A DNA stretch of 21,624 bases from G020354945 sp964570585 (GCA_964570585.1 CAZMYR010000031.1:1-21624), one strand, 5' to 3'. Shown: positions 1 to 8,673, numbered from the stretch's first letter. The notes: generated by a model not told the origin, from the letters alone. Made by a program: numbers and translations.

Positions 1-1
1 C

Positions 2-1225
2 TCTCATCCTGTGGGCGAACTAAAACTGAACAAAAAAGGTCAGGCCAAATATGATGGTATGGTTCATAAGATCAACCCAGAGGAAGCTACAACCACTAAA
101 AGAATATATAACGAATTTATTAATGGAAAAAGCCTCAATAGAATTGTTGTTAGCCTTAATAAGGACAAAATTCCAACTAAAAGAGGTTATCCCGCTGGAT
201 GGAATCGGTCTACAGTAAGCAGAATCCTTAAGAATGAGAAATACACAGGTATCTGGGCATGGAAAAAATGGAAAAATGTCAGAAATCCACTCACAGGAAG
301 AATTAAAAAGGTCTCTCGCCCAAAAGAAGAACAATTATCTGTATTCCGGGAAGACTTGATAATAATTGATAAGGAAACATGGAAAAAAGCTCAAAAACGA
401 TGGAAAGATATTAATGGAACATGGCCTGTTAAGAAAACTCGAGAAAATAGAACTTTAAAACAGAAAAGCTATGTCCACGCTACCCCCACTCACCTCTTTG
501 CAGGGCTTATGAAGTGTCAATGCTGTGGAGGCACTATACTTCTCGTTAGTGGTAAAGGAAGTGGTTATTACGGATGCTATAATGCGATAAGAAAGACATG
601 CAGCAACACTTTGAAGGTGCCTCGTAAGCGCGTAGAAGAAATCATTATATCTAAGCTGCAAGAAGATATACTCACCCCTAAAAACATAGGTTATGTATAC
701 AAAAATGTGGAAAAACTTATTAATTCAGGTATGAATGAAGTGCCGGCATTAATCAAGATAAAGAAGGCAAAGCAAGAAAAAATATCGTCTGAAATTCAGA
801 ACTATCTGAATTATATCAAGATAGGAAACTTTTCAAATGCTGTATCTGCGGCATTAAAAGAAGCTGAGACAAAAAATGAGGATTTAAAGCAAGATATAGA
901 ATCTTTAGAGTTTCAAAAGCAGAATACCTTTAAAGCGCCTCCTAAAGAATGGGTAGACCACCGATTGAAAAACCTATGGGAAACACTCAATAAAAAGGCA
1001 ACATCAGTTGCCCTGGCGCTCAAAAAGATATTAGGAACAATACAGCTTGAGCCTATATGTGAGGAAAAAGATGATTTTTATGGGATTATTAATAGTTCGC
1101 CGCCAGGAGGCGGCTCCTACGGTAGCTTTAAGCCCTACTACGTGGCGCATATGAAAGCACAAACCCTCGTCTTATTGGATAATAAAGACAAGGGTGCGAA
1201 TTGGGAACGATGGTGGGCCCGGTAG
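2..1225 (+). CDS. Large serine recombinase, C-terminal part (cut by window start)
   Basis: Site-specific DNA recombinase of the large serine (resolvase/invertase) family, which integrates or excises mobile elements. The frame is open to the left edge, so the GTG at 11 is probably not the real start and the N-terminal catalytic domain is outside the window. Visible parts, numbered from 11: a Recombinase domain (about residues 15-110, with RGYPAGWNRSTVSRILKNEK), a zinc ribbon starting near residue 168 (CQCC, then paired cysteines in GCYNAIRKTC), and a lysine/glutamate-rich probable coiled coil (about 240-305). It is the only gene on the plus strand. Its last four codons (Trp-Trp-Ala-Arg) and TAG stop lie inside the 3' end of the opposing tRNA gene, so its end is shared with the likely attachment site. 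Family assignment is secure; activity cannot be judged without the catalytic domain. Confidence 0.9.
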   Translation, partial: SHPVGELKLNKKGQAKYDGMVHKINPEEATTTKRIYNEFINGKSLNRIVVSLNKDKIPTKRGYPAGWNRSTVSRILKNEKYTGIWAWKKWKNVRNPLTGRIKKVSRPKEEQLSVFREDLIIIDKETWKKAQKRWKDINGTWPVKKTRENRTLKQKSYVHATPTHLFAGLMKCQCCGGTILLVSGKGSGYYGCYNAIRKTCSNTLKVPRKRVEEIIISKLQEDILTPKNIGYVYKNVEKLINSGMNEVPALIKIKKAKQEKISSEIQNYLNYIKIGNFSNAVSAALKEAETKNEDLKQDIESLEFQKQNTFKAPPKEWVDHRLKNLWETLNKKATSVALALKKILGTIQLEPICEEKDDFYGIINSSPPGGGSYGSFKPYYVAHMKAQTLVLLDNKDKGANWERWWAR

Positions 1226-1287
1226 GACTCGAACCTACGACCCGTTGATTATGAGTCAACTGCTCTGACCAACTGAGCTACGGGCCC
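1211..1287 (-). tRNA. tRNA with CAT anticodon, probably tRNA-Ile2 (lysidine-modified), CCA encoded
   Basis: On the minus strand the sequence folds as a full cloverleaf: acceptor arm GGGCCCG/CGGGCCC, D arm with AGCTCAGTTGGTCAGAGC, anticodon stem GTTGA/TCAAC around loop CTCATAA, T arm GTAGG-TTCGAGT-CCTAC, discriminator A and encoded CCA. The anticodon is CAT and the initiator signature is absent. C4:G69 and C5:G68 pairs are seen, the pairs known in E. coli to favour TilS lysidine modification, so I prefer Ile2 (reads AUA) over elongator Met. The 3' end overlaps the recombinase stop on the other strand. Confidence 0.93.
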
Positions 1288-1303
1288 ATATAAATAATAA
1301 AAA

Positions 1304-1333
1304 ATTATAACACAATATCGGTAGGGACTTCAA
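1304..1333 (-). promoter_or_regulatory. Probable promoter of the tRNA gene
   Basis: On the minus strand there is a perfect -10 box TATAAT (1304-1309) about 17 bases before the mature 5' end of the tRNA, with a weak -35 candidate TTGAAG (1328-1333) at 18-bp spacing. The -10 is convincing; the -35 is not. Confidence 0.5.
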
Positions 1334-1371
1334 GGAAAAATTAGGCAGGGGCAGGTGCCCGGAGAAATTTA

Positions 1372-1404
1372 AGAAAAGCCTCACCTGCCAGAAGGTGAGG
1401 CTTT
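1372..1404 (-). terminator. Intrinsic terminator after hflC
   Basis: A perfect 9-bp stem, GCCTCACCT (1378-1386) with AGGTGAGGC (1393-1401), has a 6-base loop. On the minus strand it is followed by TTTTCTT. It lies about 95 bp downstream of the hflC stop and ends the hflK-hflC unit before the tRNA gene. The flanking AAA/TTT pairs make it partly bidirectional. Confidence 0.8.
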
Positions 1405-1497
1405 CCAAACAAATTAGCTCGCTACGCTCGCTACTTTATGGCCGTATGGGAATTTTTCAAATTCCTATACTACAAGACGAAAAATCTATCCTGCTTC

Positions 1498-2448
1498 TTA
1501 CTTCACAACGCCCATTCTTTTTAAGTATTTATAGTAATCACTATCAGTAGTCAGAATTACAGTGGTATTCTCATCAATGGTTGTTTGGTATGTCTCCAGA
1601 GTTTTCACGAAAGAATAGAAATTAGGGTCTTGGGTATAGGCTTTAGCATATATGTTTATTGCTTCAGCATCGGCCTTACCTTTGATACCCTGGGCCTTTC
1701 TATAAGCTTCAGAGGTAATCAGTTTTAATTCCTTCCCTCTCTGGCCGTCAATCTCAGCGCGCCGGCCCTGGCCCTCGGAACGGTATTTTTCAGCAGCGCG
1801 TTTTCTCTCTGAAATCATACGCTCATAGACTTTTCTCCTTACAGCTTCCACATAATTGATGCGTTTTATACGCACATCTACCAATTCGATGCCGTATTGA
1901 GGAGCGAGTTCCTTTGCATCCTCTAAAATTACCTTCTCTAATGCATGGCGACCTGTCTTTATGCGCTCAACAGCTTCTTCGGTAACTATTACATCTTCGT
2001 CTTCTTCTTCACTTACTATAATGCGATTGGAATCTCTTACTGTTTCAACAAGAAGGTGTTTAGTTACTGCGTCCCGGGTTGCTGAATTGATAATGTCATC
2101 AAGCTTTGCATGCGCGCCCATTTCATTGGTCACAGATTGTAGAAACGTTAAGGCATCAGAAATCTTCCAGCGGGCAGTGACGTCAACCCAGATATATTTT
2201 TTATCCTTGGTCGGAATCTGGTTGGGATCGCCATCCCAATCAAGAAGTCTTTTCTCAAAATAATGAGCCTGCTGGATAACCGGCTTTTTAAAGTGTAGTC
2301 CGGAAGCAGTAATTGGTCTGCCAATAGGTTTGCCGAATTGGGTAATCACTACCTGTTGGGTCTCATCCACAATATATACTAAGCCGCTCATAAATGTGAG
2401 TACCACTAAGACAACTATACCTATAAATATTCTTAAAATTGCTTTCAT
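1498..2448 (-). CDS. hflC: HflC, SPFH-domain membrane protease modulator
   Basis: Partner of HflK in the inner-membrane complex that surrounds FtsH and modulates its proteolysis. The 316-residue protein has one N-terminal membrane segment (about residues 5-27), then the SPFH/band-7 start with VDETQQVVITQFGKPIG. It continues with a helical stalk containing ERMISERKRAAEKYRSEG and the alanine- and glutamate-rich helix typical of HflC, ending near residue 290 with FYSFVKTLETY. Length fits the family. Its ATG overlaps the hflK stop by four bases (ATGA), so the pair is translationally coupled in the usual hflK-hflC order. A terminator follows. Nothing looks damaged. Confidence 0.93.
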   Translation of the reverse strand: MKAILRIFIGIVVLVVLTFMSGLVYIVDETQQVVITQFGKPIGRPITASGLHFKKPVIQQAHYFEKRLLDWDGDPNQIPTKDKKYIWVDVTARWKISDALTFLQSVTNEMGAHAKLDDIINSATRDAVTKHLLVETVRDSNRIIVSEEEDEDVIVTEEAVERIKTGRHALEKVILEDAKELAPQYGIELVDVRIKRINYVEAVRRKVYERMISERKRAAEKYRSEGQGRRAEIDGQRGKELKLITSEAYRKAQGIKGKADAEAINIYAKAYTQDPNFYSFVKTLETYQTTIDENTTVILTTDSDYYKYLKRMGVVK

Positions 2449-3443
2449 TGTTTGGGCCCTCCTTCCTGACTGAGGTTCAATAGAGGTAATATTGAGGATT
2501 GCTTTGGGTCAATTATATATTTCTGCCTGGCCTTGGGTATGACATCCATCATCGTCTCAAGATACAATCTTTTTTCAGTTATATCCGGGGCTTTCTTATA
2601 CTCTGAAAGCACCATGCTGAATCTTTCTGCTTCTCCTTTGGCCCGGTTTATCTTATCCAGAGAATATCCTTCGGCCTGACGAATGGTTTTTTCTGCCTCA
2701 CCTTTTGCCCGGGGGACGGCCTTGTTATAGGCCTCCCAGGCCTGATTAATTACTCTTTCTTTTTCCTGTTTTGCCTCATTGACTTCATTGAAAGCCGGCT
2801 TTACTTCATCAGGCGGATTGACGTCTAATAATTTCACGGTAACAATCTGCACACCTGTCCCATAGTTGTCTAATATCTTCTGTATTTCAATCTGGGCAAG
2901 GTCGTCGACTTCTTCTCTTTTTGTGGTTAGAACCTCATCTACTCTATAGTCCCCAACAAATCTGCGCATCACTACCTCGGAGATATCCCGTACATTGTCC
3001 CGAGGATCCCTTGTGTTAAAAAGCAGCTTAACCGGGTCCTTTACCTTGAATTGCACAATCCAGCGAACATCCAGAATATTAAGGTCTCCGGTAAGCATAA
3101 GAGATTCCTCATGAAAAGAGCGGCGAGAATATTCACTCTTTATTCCGGCGCGTAAAGTCCTTAGTCCGAATTCCTCCTTAAATATACGTTTCACCTTCAC
3201 CGGGATTACTTTATCAATACCAAAGGGTAATTTCACATGCAATCCCGGATCGGTTATGGCAGTATACCTGCCAAAGCGTTTTACTACACCCACTTCATCC
3301 GGGCCGATAGAATAAACCATCCCGGTAAGAGCTATTAATACAATCAAGCCTATTACGATAAGCGGTGTGAATTTTCTGAAATAATCGCCATATTTTTTCT
3401 TTCCCATAGCAATTATATCTTCCGGCGTGCGAAACTCTACCAT
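2445..3443 (-). CDS. hflK: HflK, SPFH-domain membrane protease modulator
   Basis: First gene of the hflK-hflC pair; its product forms a hetero-oligomer with HflC in the inner membrane and regulates FtsH. The 332-residue protein has a membrane segment at about 27-46, then the band-7 domain starting with GPDEVGVVKRFGRY and PGLHVKLPFGIDKV. The C-terminal helix carries repeated AKGEAE motifs (about 240-275), as expected for HflK. The N-terminus is a short cytoplasmic segment without the Gly-rich stretch of E. coli HflK. The ATG at 3443 has a strong ribosome site (GGAGGAATAAATT), and a near-consensus promoter lies upstream. Confidence 0.93.
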   Translation of the reverse strand: MVEFRTPEDIIAMGKKKYGDYFRKFTPLIVIGLIVLIALTGMVYSIGPDEVGVVKRFGRYTAITDPGLHVKLPFGIDKVIPVKVKRIFKEEFGLRTLRAGIKSEYSRRSFHEESLMLTGDLNILDVRWIVQFKVKDPVKLLFNTRDPRDNVRDISEVVMRRFVGDYRVDEVLTTKREEVDDLAQIEIQKILDNYGTGVQIVTVKLLDVNPPDEVKPAFNEVNEAKQEKERVINQAWEAYNKAVPRAKGEAEKTIRQAEGYSLDKINRAKGEAERFSMVLSEYKKAPDITEKRLYLETMMDVIPKARQKYIIDPKQSSILPLLNLSQEGGPKQ

Positions 3444-3491
3444 AATTTATTCCTCCTTTTCTTTTTTTTGCAAACTATTTTCCTGCGTGGC

Positions 3492-3520
3492 AGCATACAG
3501 TAAAACCATCCTATTGTCAA
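3492..3520 (-). promoter_or_regulatory. Sigma-70 promoter of hflK-hflC
   Basis: On the minus strand TTGACA (3515-3520) and TATGCT (3492-3497) are separated by 17 bp, in the gap between the rpoD stop and the hflK start. The ribosome site of hflK lies about 40 bases downstream. hflKC is therefore likely a separate transcription unit from dnaG-rpoD, although read-through is possible because no terminator is seen after rpoD. Confidence 0.75.
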
Positions 3521-3538
3521 TCGGAAAATCGTTTGTCA

Positions 3539-5131
3539 TTACGGATATTTTTCGTCGCTGTAAGTAAGGTCTAGAAAATTGCGCAATTTTCTACTGCGGA
3601 TTGGGTGGCGTAATTTCCTTAAAGCCTTTGCTTCAATCTGCCGGACCCTTTCCCTGGTTACATTAAAGATAGTGCCAACCTCTTCTAATGTCCTGGGGTA
3701 ACCATCGCCTATCCCAAAACGCAGTCTTAAAACCCTCTTCTCTCTATCGGTCAAGGTATCAAGGACATCGGCCATCTGTTCTTTTAACATAGTATATGCA
3801 GTAACGCTTGCCGGAGAAGCGGCTCGTTTATCTTCAATAAAATCTCCAAAATTGGTATCGCCTTCATCGCCGACCGGCGTTTGCAAAGATATAGGTTCCT
3901 GGGCTATTTTTAATACACCTCTTACTTTATCTACCGGCATCTTCATATGATGGGCCAGCTCTTCAGGCCTGGGTTCCCTGCCTGTCTCCTGAACTAATTT
4001 TCGCGAGACCCTTACAAGCTTATTAATGGTCTCGGTCATATGCACCGGAATCCTTATAGTTCTGGCCTGGTCAGCTATGGAACGGGTGATGGCCTGCCTT
4101 ATCCACCAGGTGGCATATGTTGAGAACTTATAACCCCTCCTGTATTCGAACTTATCTACTGCCTTCATCAAACCTATGTTGCCTTCCTGGATAAGGTCTA
4201 AAAAGGAAAGCCCTCTATTAGTATATTTTTTTGCGATAGATACAACCAATCTTAAATTTGCCTCGACCAACTCACTTTTTGTATTTCTAAAGATGCTCTC
4301 CCTACGTATAATTATGCTTAGTTGATTTTTTATCCCCTTATGGTCTCCCCCGAAATCTGACTCAATCTTATTTGCTTGAGAGCGCAAGGTTCTTATTTTT
4401 GTTTTCTGCCTGCGTCTCCGGTATAATTCTATTTCTCTGTTTATCCTGGCTATCTGTTCTGAATGCATCCTCAGCCTTGCAGAAATCTCTTCAATAAAGC
4501 CGGTGGTAAGATTAAGCTTAAACAAAATATATTCTATAGTAGAAATCTTTTTGGACCTCTTTAATCTCGTAACCAACTGATTAATTTTATTCTTCACTCG
4601 AGTTGGAGAAACTCCGTTAGTTATGTATTCTTCGTAACTAATGTCTCCGCGCAAAATTTTATCCATCATATCTAAAACACATGTTTTGGTTGCCGGGCAT
4701 TGGAAAATACTCTCTCTAAAATCTGTCTCTGCTGACTCAATTTTTTTCGCCAGAGCTATTTCATCCTCTCTGCTTAGTAAAGATATCTGGCCCATTTGCC
4801 TGAGGTACATTCTAACCGGATCATCGACTTTGGCAGGGAGGGCGGGTTTCCTGGCAACCTCAACAACCTTAGCCTGTTCCGGTTGTTTTTCTTTAGCAGC
4901 CTCTTCAGTATCCACTAATTCTATCTGCTCTTTACCTAAGATATTGAGGATCTGTTCTATCTCCTCAGAAGAAGTTATATCTTCAGGAAGAGCCTTATTT
5001 ACCTGCTCATAAGTAAGAAAACCCCTTTCTTTCCCGAGTGATAATAGCCTATCTATCTGCGCTGATACTTTGGCGGCTTTCTTCTTTCTTTTTTTTACCC
5101 TACGGGCACTTCGCTTCTTTCTCTTTACCAT
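3539..5131 (-). CDS. rpoD: Primary RNA polymerase sigma factor (sigma-70, RpoD)
   Basis: Housekeeping sigma factor that directs RNA polymerase to TTGACA/TATAAT promoters; several such promoters are seen in this window. The 530-residue protein has a very basic N-terminus (residues 1-22, nearly all Lys/Arg), region 1.1 (GKERGFLTYEQVNKALP), region 1.2 (DPVRMYLRQMGQISLLSRED), and a non-conserved insert shorter than that of E. coli. Region 2 is complete, with EANLRLVVSIAKKY, DLIQEGNIGLMKAVDKFEYR and YATWWIRQAITR, followed by region 3. The region 4 helix-turn-helix contains TLEEVGTIFNVTRERVRQIE. The ATG overlaps the dnaG stop by one base (TAATG), so the two are coupled. The Lys/Arg-rich head is the only oddity. 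Confidence 0.97.
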   Translation of the reverse strand: MVKRKKRSARRVKKRKKKAAKVSAQIDRLLSLGKERGFLTYEQVNKALPEDITSSEEIEQILNILGKEQIELVDTEEAAKEKQPEQAKVVEVARKPALPAKVDDPVRMYLRQMGQISLLSREDEIALAKKIESAETDFRESIFQCPATKTCVLDMMDKILRGDISYEEYITNGVSPTRVKNKINQLVTRLKRSKKISTIEYILFKLNLTTGFIEEISARLRMHSEQIARINREIELYRRRRQKTKIRTLRSQANKIESDFGGDHKGIKNQLSIIIRRESIFRNTKSELVEANLRLVVSIAKKYTNRGLSFLDLIQEGNIGLMKAVDKFEYRRGYKFSTYATWWIRQAITRSIADQARTIRIPVHMTETINKLVRVSRKLVQETGREPRPEELAHHMKMPVDKVRGVLKIAQEPISLQTPVGDEGDTNFGDFIEDKRAASPASVTAYTMLKEQMADVLDTLTDREKRVLRLRFGIGDGYPRTLEEVGTIFNVTRERVRQIEAKALRKLRHPIRSRKLRNFLDLTYSDEKYP

Positions 5132-6885
5132 TAAATCTTCACGCTCCCTAAATCATTAAATTCTTTAATAAGAGTCATAACCTCTTTATCGTCTCCTGAT
5201 TTCTCAGCCTTCCTAATCTGGGATGCGAGTTCTTCTTTCTTAAGCCTGAGATTATCAATTTTTAGCCATCTAATACAATCCTCTATAGTCTTTTCTCTAT
5301 CAATTATATTTTCTACTTCTGCCAGTAAGTGGCAGATAAATTGACTCATACCTTCATTGCCGATATAATGTATGAGCCTGGCAGCGGTAGGTTGTTTATT
5401 ATCATCTAAAAGGGCGAAAGAATGTTCGATTATTTTTCTGATACGCTGGTCATTAAAGGCTTCAATGTCAAATTCGTCTTTTATCCTTCTGGCAATCTCA
5501 GCATCTTCCAGCACAAGAGCAGCTATAATTTTTTCTGCGGCCCTGGCCTCTTGCGACACTTTAAAGGTAGTAGTAACCGGCGTTTTTATATAATCTAATC
5601 TTACTTTCTTAAGTTCTGTAATAATAGCTTTCTCATCCACAGAGAGACTCTGCGATAACCTTTTTATATAATCAGACCTTAACACTGCGTTATCCATCCT
5701 TTTTATGGTAGGCAGCATCTCTGATATAATTTCTGCCTTTGCTTCTGCGGTATCTTTACCATACCTTGATAAGGAAATATCCATTTTATAATCGAATAAT
5801 CCTCTGGCGGAGGCGACGATAGACCTGAACTCATCTGCTGATTTCTCTCTGACATACTTATCCGGGTCAAAGCCTCTTAGCAGGGTTGCAACTTTAACGT
5901 TAAGCCCTTCCCCTATTAAAATATCCAGGCTCCTGAGTGATGCAGCCTCTCCTGCTTCATCGGCATCAAAAATTATTACTGTGTTGGTGGTATATCTTTT
6001 AATTAGATTTATCTGCCCTACAGTTAGCGCTGTCCCTAAGGTAGCAACGATGTTAGTTATTCCCGCCTGAAAAGGAATAATTAAATCAAGATATCCTTCC
6101 ACTATAATAACTTCATTCTTTTGACGTATTTCACCGGCAGAGATGTTTAAACCATAAAGGTGTCTGCCTTTTATGTAAATATCTGTCTCCGGCGAGTTAA
6201 TATATTTAGGCAGCGTTTCATCAAGCACCCGTGCGCCAAAACCGACTGTTTTCGAATTTACATCGAATATCGGAAATATTATTCTATTTCTAAACCTATC
6301 ATAAAATGAATCTTCTTTACCGGGTATAGCCAGCCCGGCTTTTGAAACAGCATCCTGACCTATGCCCCTTTTCTGGGCGTATTTCAAAAAGCCATCCCAT
6401 AAATCAGGGGCAAAGCCCAATTTAAACTTAGCCGCAGTTTGAGCGCTTATGTCGCGCCGGTGTAAATATTCTCTGGCCCGAGCGGCCTTATTAGAACCTA
6501 TCAAAATAGCATTATAGTATGAGACAGCCATTTCATTTATGCGATAAATAAAACTTGCCGCTGCAGTGCGCCTTATGTAATCTCCCCTTTTAAAAGCAGG
6601 CAGCTTTATCCCTGCTTTGTGAGCTAATATGCTAAGGGCCTCCATGAACTCTACCTTTTCATATCCCATTACAAAACTTATTACATCGCCTCCTGCGCCA
6701 CAGCCAAAACAATGATAAATCTGTTTGCTTGAGCTGACCATAAAAGAGGGCGTCTTTTCCTGATGAAACGGGCACAAAGCCCTAAAATTTGTCCCTGCCT
6801 TTTTTAGGGGTATATAACCGGATACAACCTCGACGATATCTATATGAGATTGTATCTGTTCTATTGTACCTTTCAAATCGTTCAT
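5131..6885 (-). CDS. dnaG: DNA primase DnaG
   Basis: Makes the RNA primers for chromosome replication at the fork with DnaB. I start at the ATG at 6885, giving 584 residues, because it overlaps the upstream stop as ATGA; the frame is open further to a TTG at 6921, but those residues are not family-like. The CHC2 zinc finger has Cys38, His41, Cys59 and Cys62 (CPFH...CFGC). The catalytic core has YDRFRNRIIFPI near 195, and the TOPRIM domain has EGYLD at 263-267 and the DAD metal site at 307-309. The remaining C-terminal part is the DnaB-interacting region. It sits between a NIF3-family gene and rpoD, as in the macromolecular-synthesis operon of many bacteria. Confidence 0.96.
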   Translation of the reverse strand: MNDLKGTIEQIQSHIDIVEVVSGYIPLKKAGTNFRALCPFHQEKTPSFMVSSSKQIYHCFGCGAGGDVISFVMGYEKVEFMEALSILAHKAGIKLPAFKRGDYIRRTAAASFIYRINEMAVSYYNAILIGSNKAARAREYLHRRDISAQTAAKFKLGFAPDLWDGFLKYAQKRGIGQDAVSKAGLAIPGKEDSFYDRFRNRIIFPIFDVNSKTVGFGARVLDETLPKYINSPETDIYIKGRHLYGLNISAGEIRQKNEVIIVEGYLDLIIPFQAGITNIVATLGTALTVGQINLIKRYTTNTVIIFDADEAGEAASLRSLDILIGEGLNVKVATLLRGFDPDKYVREKSADEFRSIVASARGLFDYKMDISLSRYGKDTAEAKAEIISEMLPTIKRMDNAVLRSDYIKRLSQSLSVDEKAIITELKKVRLDYIKTPVTTTFKVSQEARAAEKIIAALVLEDAEIARRIKDEFDIEAFNDQRIRKIIEHSFALLDDNKQPTAARLIHYIGNEGMSQFICHLLAEVENIIDREKTIEDCIRWLKIDNLRLKKEELASQIRKAEKSGDDKEVMTLIKEFNDLGSVKI

Positions 6886-7844
6886 TTGGAATACCTGCGG
6901 ATACGAGTAAAGCCGGAGCAAGAAATAATATTTAACTTTTTCTGTTTTTCTATCTCGTCAAATAGTAAATTTATACCCAATGTATCGCTTGAGATATGGC
7001 CGGCTATTATTATATTTATTTTCTGCTTTTTGGCTTTCTTAAAATGTTCCTCGCTAATATGCATACCTAGAAGTGTCGTCACTTTCTTTTTCGCCAGTTC
7101 CTTATAGATATCCTTTGGCCCTTCTGTGCCGCCGGTCATCTCCACTAAAATCTTACCGCATTTATTCGAAGGTTTGCCCAATATAACTTTTGGGCCTTGA
7201 TTGTTCCTCATAGCTATTTTATATTCAGGGAGCTGATATAACAAACCCAGAATATCCGAGACCTTAGAAGGTTTTTCCTTCTTTATCAATTGGCAGAAAT
7301 ACTGATAAACAAAATTGTCCGCTACTGTATGCCCGCATATAAACGGGATATTAAGCAATCGGGCTGCATCAACAGGGCGGAGACTATTACGGGCAATGGT
7401 CTTCCTTAAAACTTCGTTTATCCTTTCGTCTAACATCTTCTTAATCTTCACTCCGCTAACACCAACTGTCCCCAGTATGTCATATAAAACATTCATGACC
7501 CTGTAAAACTCTGCTCCGGCATGGCCCTGTGGGTGGTGAGAAAATACAAGGTCGATTTTTTCATCCTTCTCCTTTAGCCTGTCTGCCAGCAGCAACTCCG
7601 GGGTCTCAGCATCTATACCTGCCATTATTGTTTTTATTTCTGTCTCTGGCGAACCAAATAAAATCCTGGTGTCACTGTAAGGATTAGATAATTTTTCCTT
7701 ATCAAATGCTTCTTTCTCGGCAGGAGGCAACTTCGCATATTCATCTTTAACCGATTTTAGATATTTTAAAACTCCCTTTTTGCCACGGGGGTCTTGTTTA
7801 ATCCCTTCTTCAACTATAAGCTTGTAGAATTTGGCTAAATTCAA
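6882..7844 (-). CDS. NIF3-family (Nif3/YbgI/YqfO-like) metal-binding protein
   Basis: Member of the NIF3 family, which binds two metal ions and is found in nearly all life; its biochemical role is not settled, and the database name GTP cyclohydrolase type 2 should not be taken at face value. Of 320 residues, the putative metal-site motifs are SHHP (102-105), GHTVADN (171-177) and AGHISSD (281-287). In the last motif Asp replaces the usual Glu. The start is a TTG at 7844 behind a strong AAAGGAGGT ribosome site. The stop overlaps the dnaG ATG by four bases. NIF3 genes next to dnaG-rpoD are also known in Firmicutes (yqfO), which supports the call. Confidence 0.85.
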   Translation of the reverse strand: MNLAKFYKLIVEEGIKQDPRGKKGVLKYLKSVKDEYAKLPPAEKEAFDKEKLSNPYSDTRILFGSPETEIKTIMAGIDAETPELLLADRLKEKDEKIDLVFSHHPQGHAGAEFYRVMNVLYDILGTVGVSGVKIKKMLDERINEVLRKTIARNSLRPVDAARLLNIPFICGHTVADNFVYQYFCQLIKKEKPSKVSDILGLLYQLPEYKIAMRNNQGPKVILGKPSNKCGKILVEMTGGTEGPKDIYKELAKKKVTTLLGMHISEEHFKKAKKQKINIIIAGHISSDTLGINLLFDEIEKQKKLNIISCSGFTRIRRYSK

Positions 7845-7945
7845 TCTTACCTCCTTTAAATTAATGAAATTTTAACATAAAAACTTATCGGTTATTATCC
7901 CGAAGCATTGGGATTCCAAAGAAATTTATAGGAAGACTGCTTCAT

Positions 7946-8512
7946 TCAGGACCGTAAACGTAGTCTGGCTTGCTTTATTGGGGGAGCTATTGTTATCTTT
8001 TTTGGTTCTTGTGACGGAATAAAGCCTATTATAGATGTGTATGTTTTCTTCGTTGTCTTAATAAGATAAGGAGCCAGAAATGACTTTTCATAAATACTTG
8101 AATATAGATATTCGACAGGGAAAAATAATAATGCAATTAAAACAAGGCCCCAGATTAAAAATCCTCTGCACAGGCCGATTAACGCTCCCCCTATTCTTTC
8201 AAGCTGCAAAATAAATTGAATATTTAGGACCCTGAGGACTAAAACTACACCATATTTAAAAATAGCCCTGAATGATAAAACGATAACAACTAATATAATA
8301 AATTGAGAAAGCCAAATAGGTATGTTGATATAGCTAATTAATGCACTCGCTATCTGATTATAATAATGAAATCCTAATATAATGCTTAATACAGTGCCTA
8401 TTAATTTAAATAGCTCTGCAGTAAGACCAACTCTTGCCCCTGTATAAGCTGACCTTAATAGCAACAGGATGATTAAAACATCCACCCAGTTAAAATTCTC
8501 TAACGCCTGCAT
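7946..8512 (-). CDS. cvpA: CvpA-family membrane protein
   Basis: Small integral inner-membrane protein of the CvpA (colicin V production) family; members are linked to envelope homeostasis, with no firm molecular role. It has 188 residues with four predicted membrane segments (about 10-25, 30-50, 65-90 and 110-130). The family pattern appears as WVDVLIILLLLRSAYTGARVG near the start and GGALIGLCRGFLIWG before the last segment. The C-terminal 50 residues are soluble and basic. It is first in the cvpA-NIF3-dnaG-rpoD series, with a good promoter about 60 bp upstream. There is a 101-bp gap before the NIF3 gene. Confidence 0.85.
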   Translation of the reverse strand: MQALENFNWVDVLIILLLLRSAYTGARVGLTAELFKLIGTVLSIILGFHYYNQIASALISYINIPIWLSQFIILVVIVLSFRAIFKYGVVLVLRVLNIQFILQLERIGGALIGLCRGFLIWGLVLIALLFFPVEYLYSSIYEKSFLAPYLIKTTKKTYTSIIGFIPSQEPKKITIAPPIKQARLRLRS

Positions 8513-8533
8513 ATAATTTCACGCATACAGGGC

Positions 8534-8548
8534 GTCCCATTCTGGGAC
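8534..8548 (-). promoter_or_regulatory. Hairpin in the cvpA leader
   Basis: GTCCCA and TGGGAC form a 6-bp stem with a 3-base loop, and outer GGG/CCC pairs can extend it to about 8530-8552. It lies in the 5' untranslated region between the cvpA promoter and start codon. No riboswitch class is recognisable, and it is too short for a function to be assigned. Confidence 0.35.
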
Positions 8549-8571
8549 ATCCCTTACATACAAAAAGCATT

Positions 8572-8602
8572 AGTATATACCACATAAAACGGGATTTGTC
8601 AA
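8572..8602 (-). promoter_or_regulatory. Sigma-70 promoter before cvpA
   Basis: On the minus strand TTGACA (8597-8602) lies 17 bp before TATATA (8574-8579), or 19 bp before TATACT (8572-8577). It points to cvpA and probably also drives the NIF3, dnaG and rpoD genes, for which I see no equally good promoter. Confidence 0.7.
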
Positions 8603-8640
8603 GGTTGGCAGGTTCTTTTTTTAATCCTGAGATGTTTCCT

Positions 8641-8673
8641 TAAAAATAACCCTGTCCAATAATGGACAGGGTT
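8641..8673 (-). terminator. Intrinsic terminator downstream of gspD
   Basis: A perfect 10-bp stem, AACCCTGTCC (8648-8657) with GGACAGGGTT (8664-8673), has a 6-base loop and is followed on the minus strand by the T-rich ATTTTTA. It lies about 280 bp after the gspD stop and just before the cvpA promoter, so it separates the secretion cluster from the housekeeping block. Confidence 0.75.

Noticed and set aside
1349..1360. Small hairpin GGGC-AGGT-GCCC upstream of the tRNA gene
   Set aside because: A 4-bp stem with no T tract is expected by chance.
6886..6921. Longer dnaG starting at TTG 6921
   Set aside because: The extra 12 residues are not primase-like, and the ATG at 6885 gives the expected ATGA coupling with the NIF3 gene.
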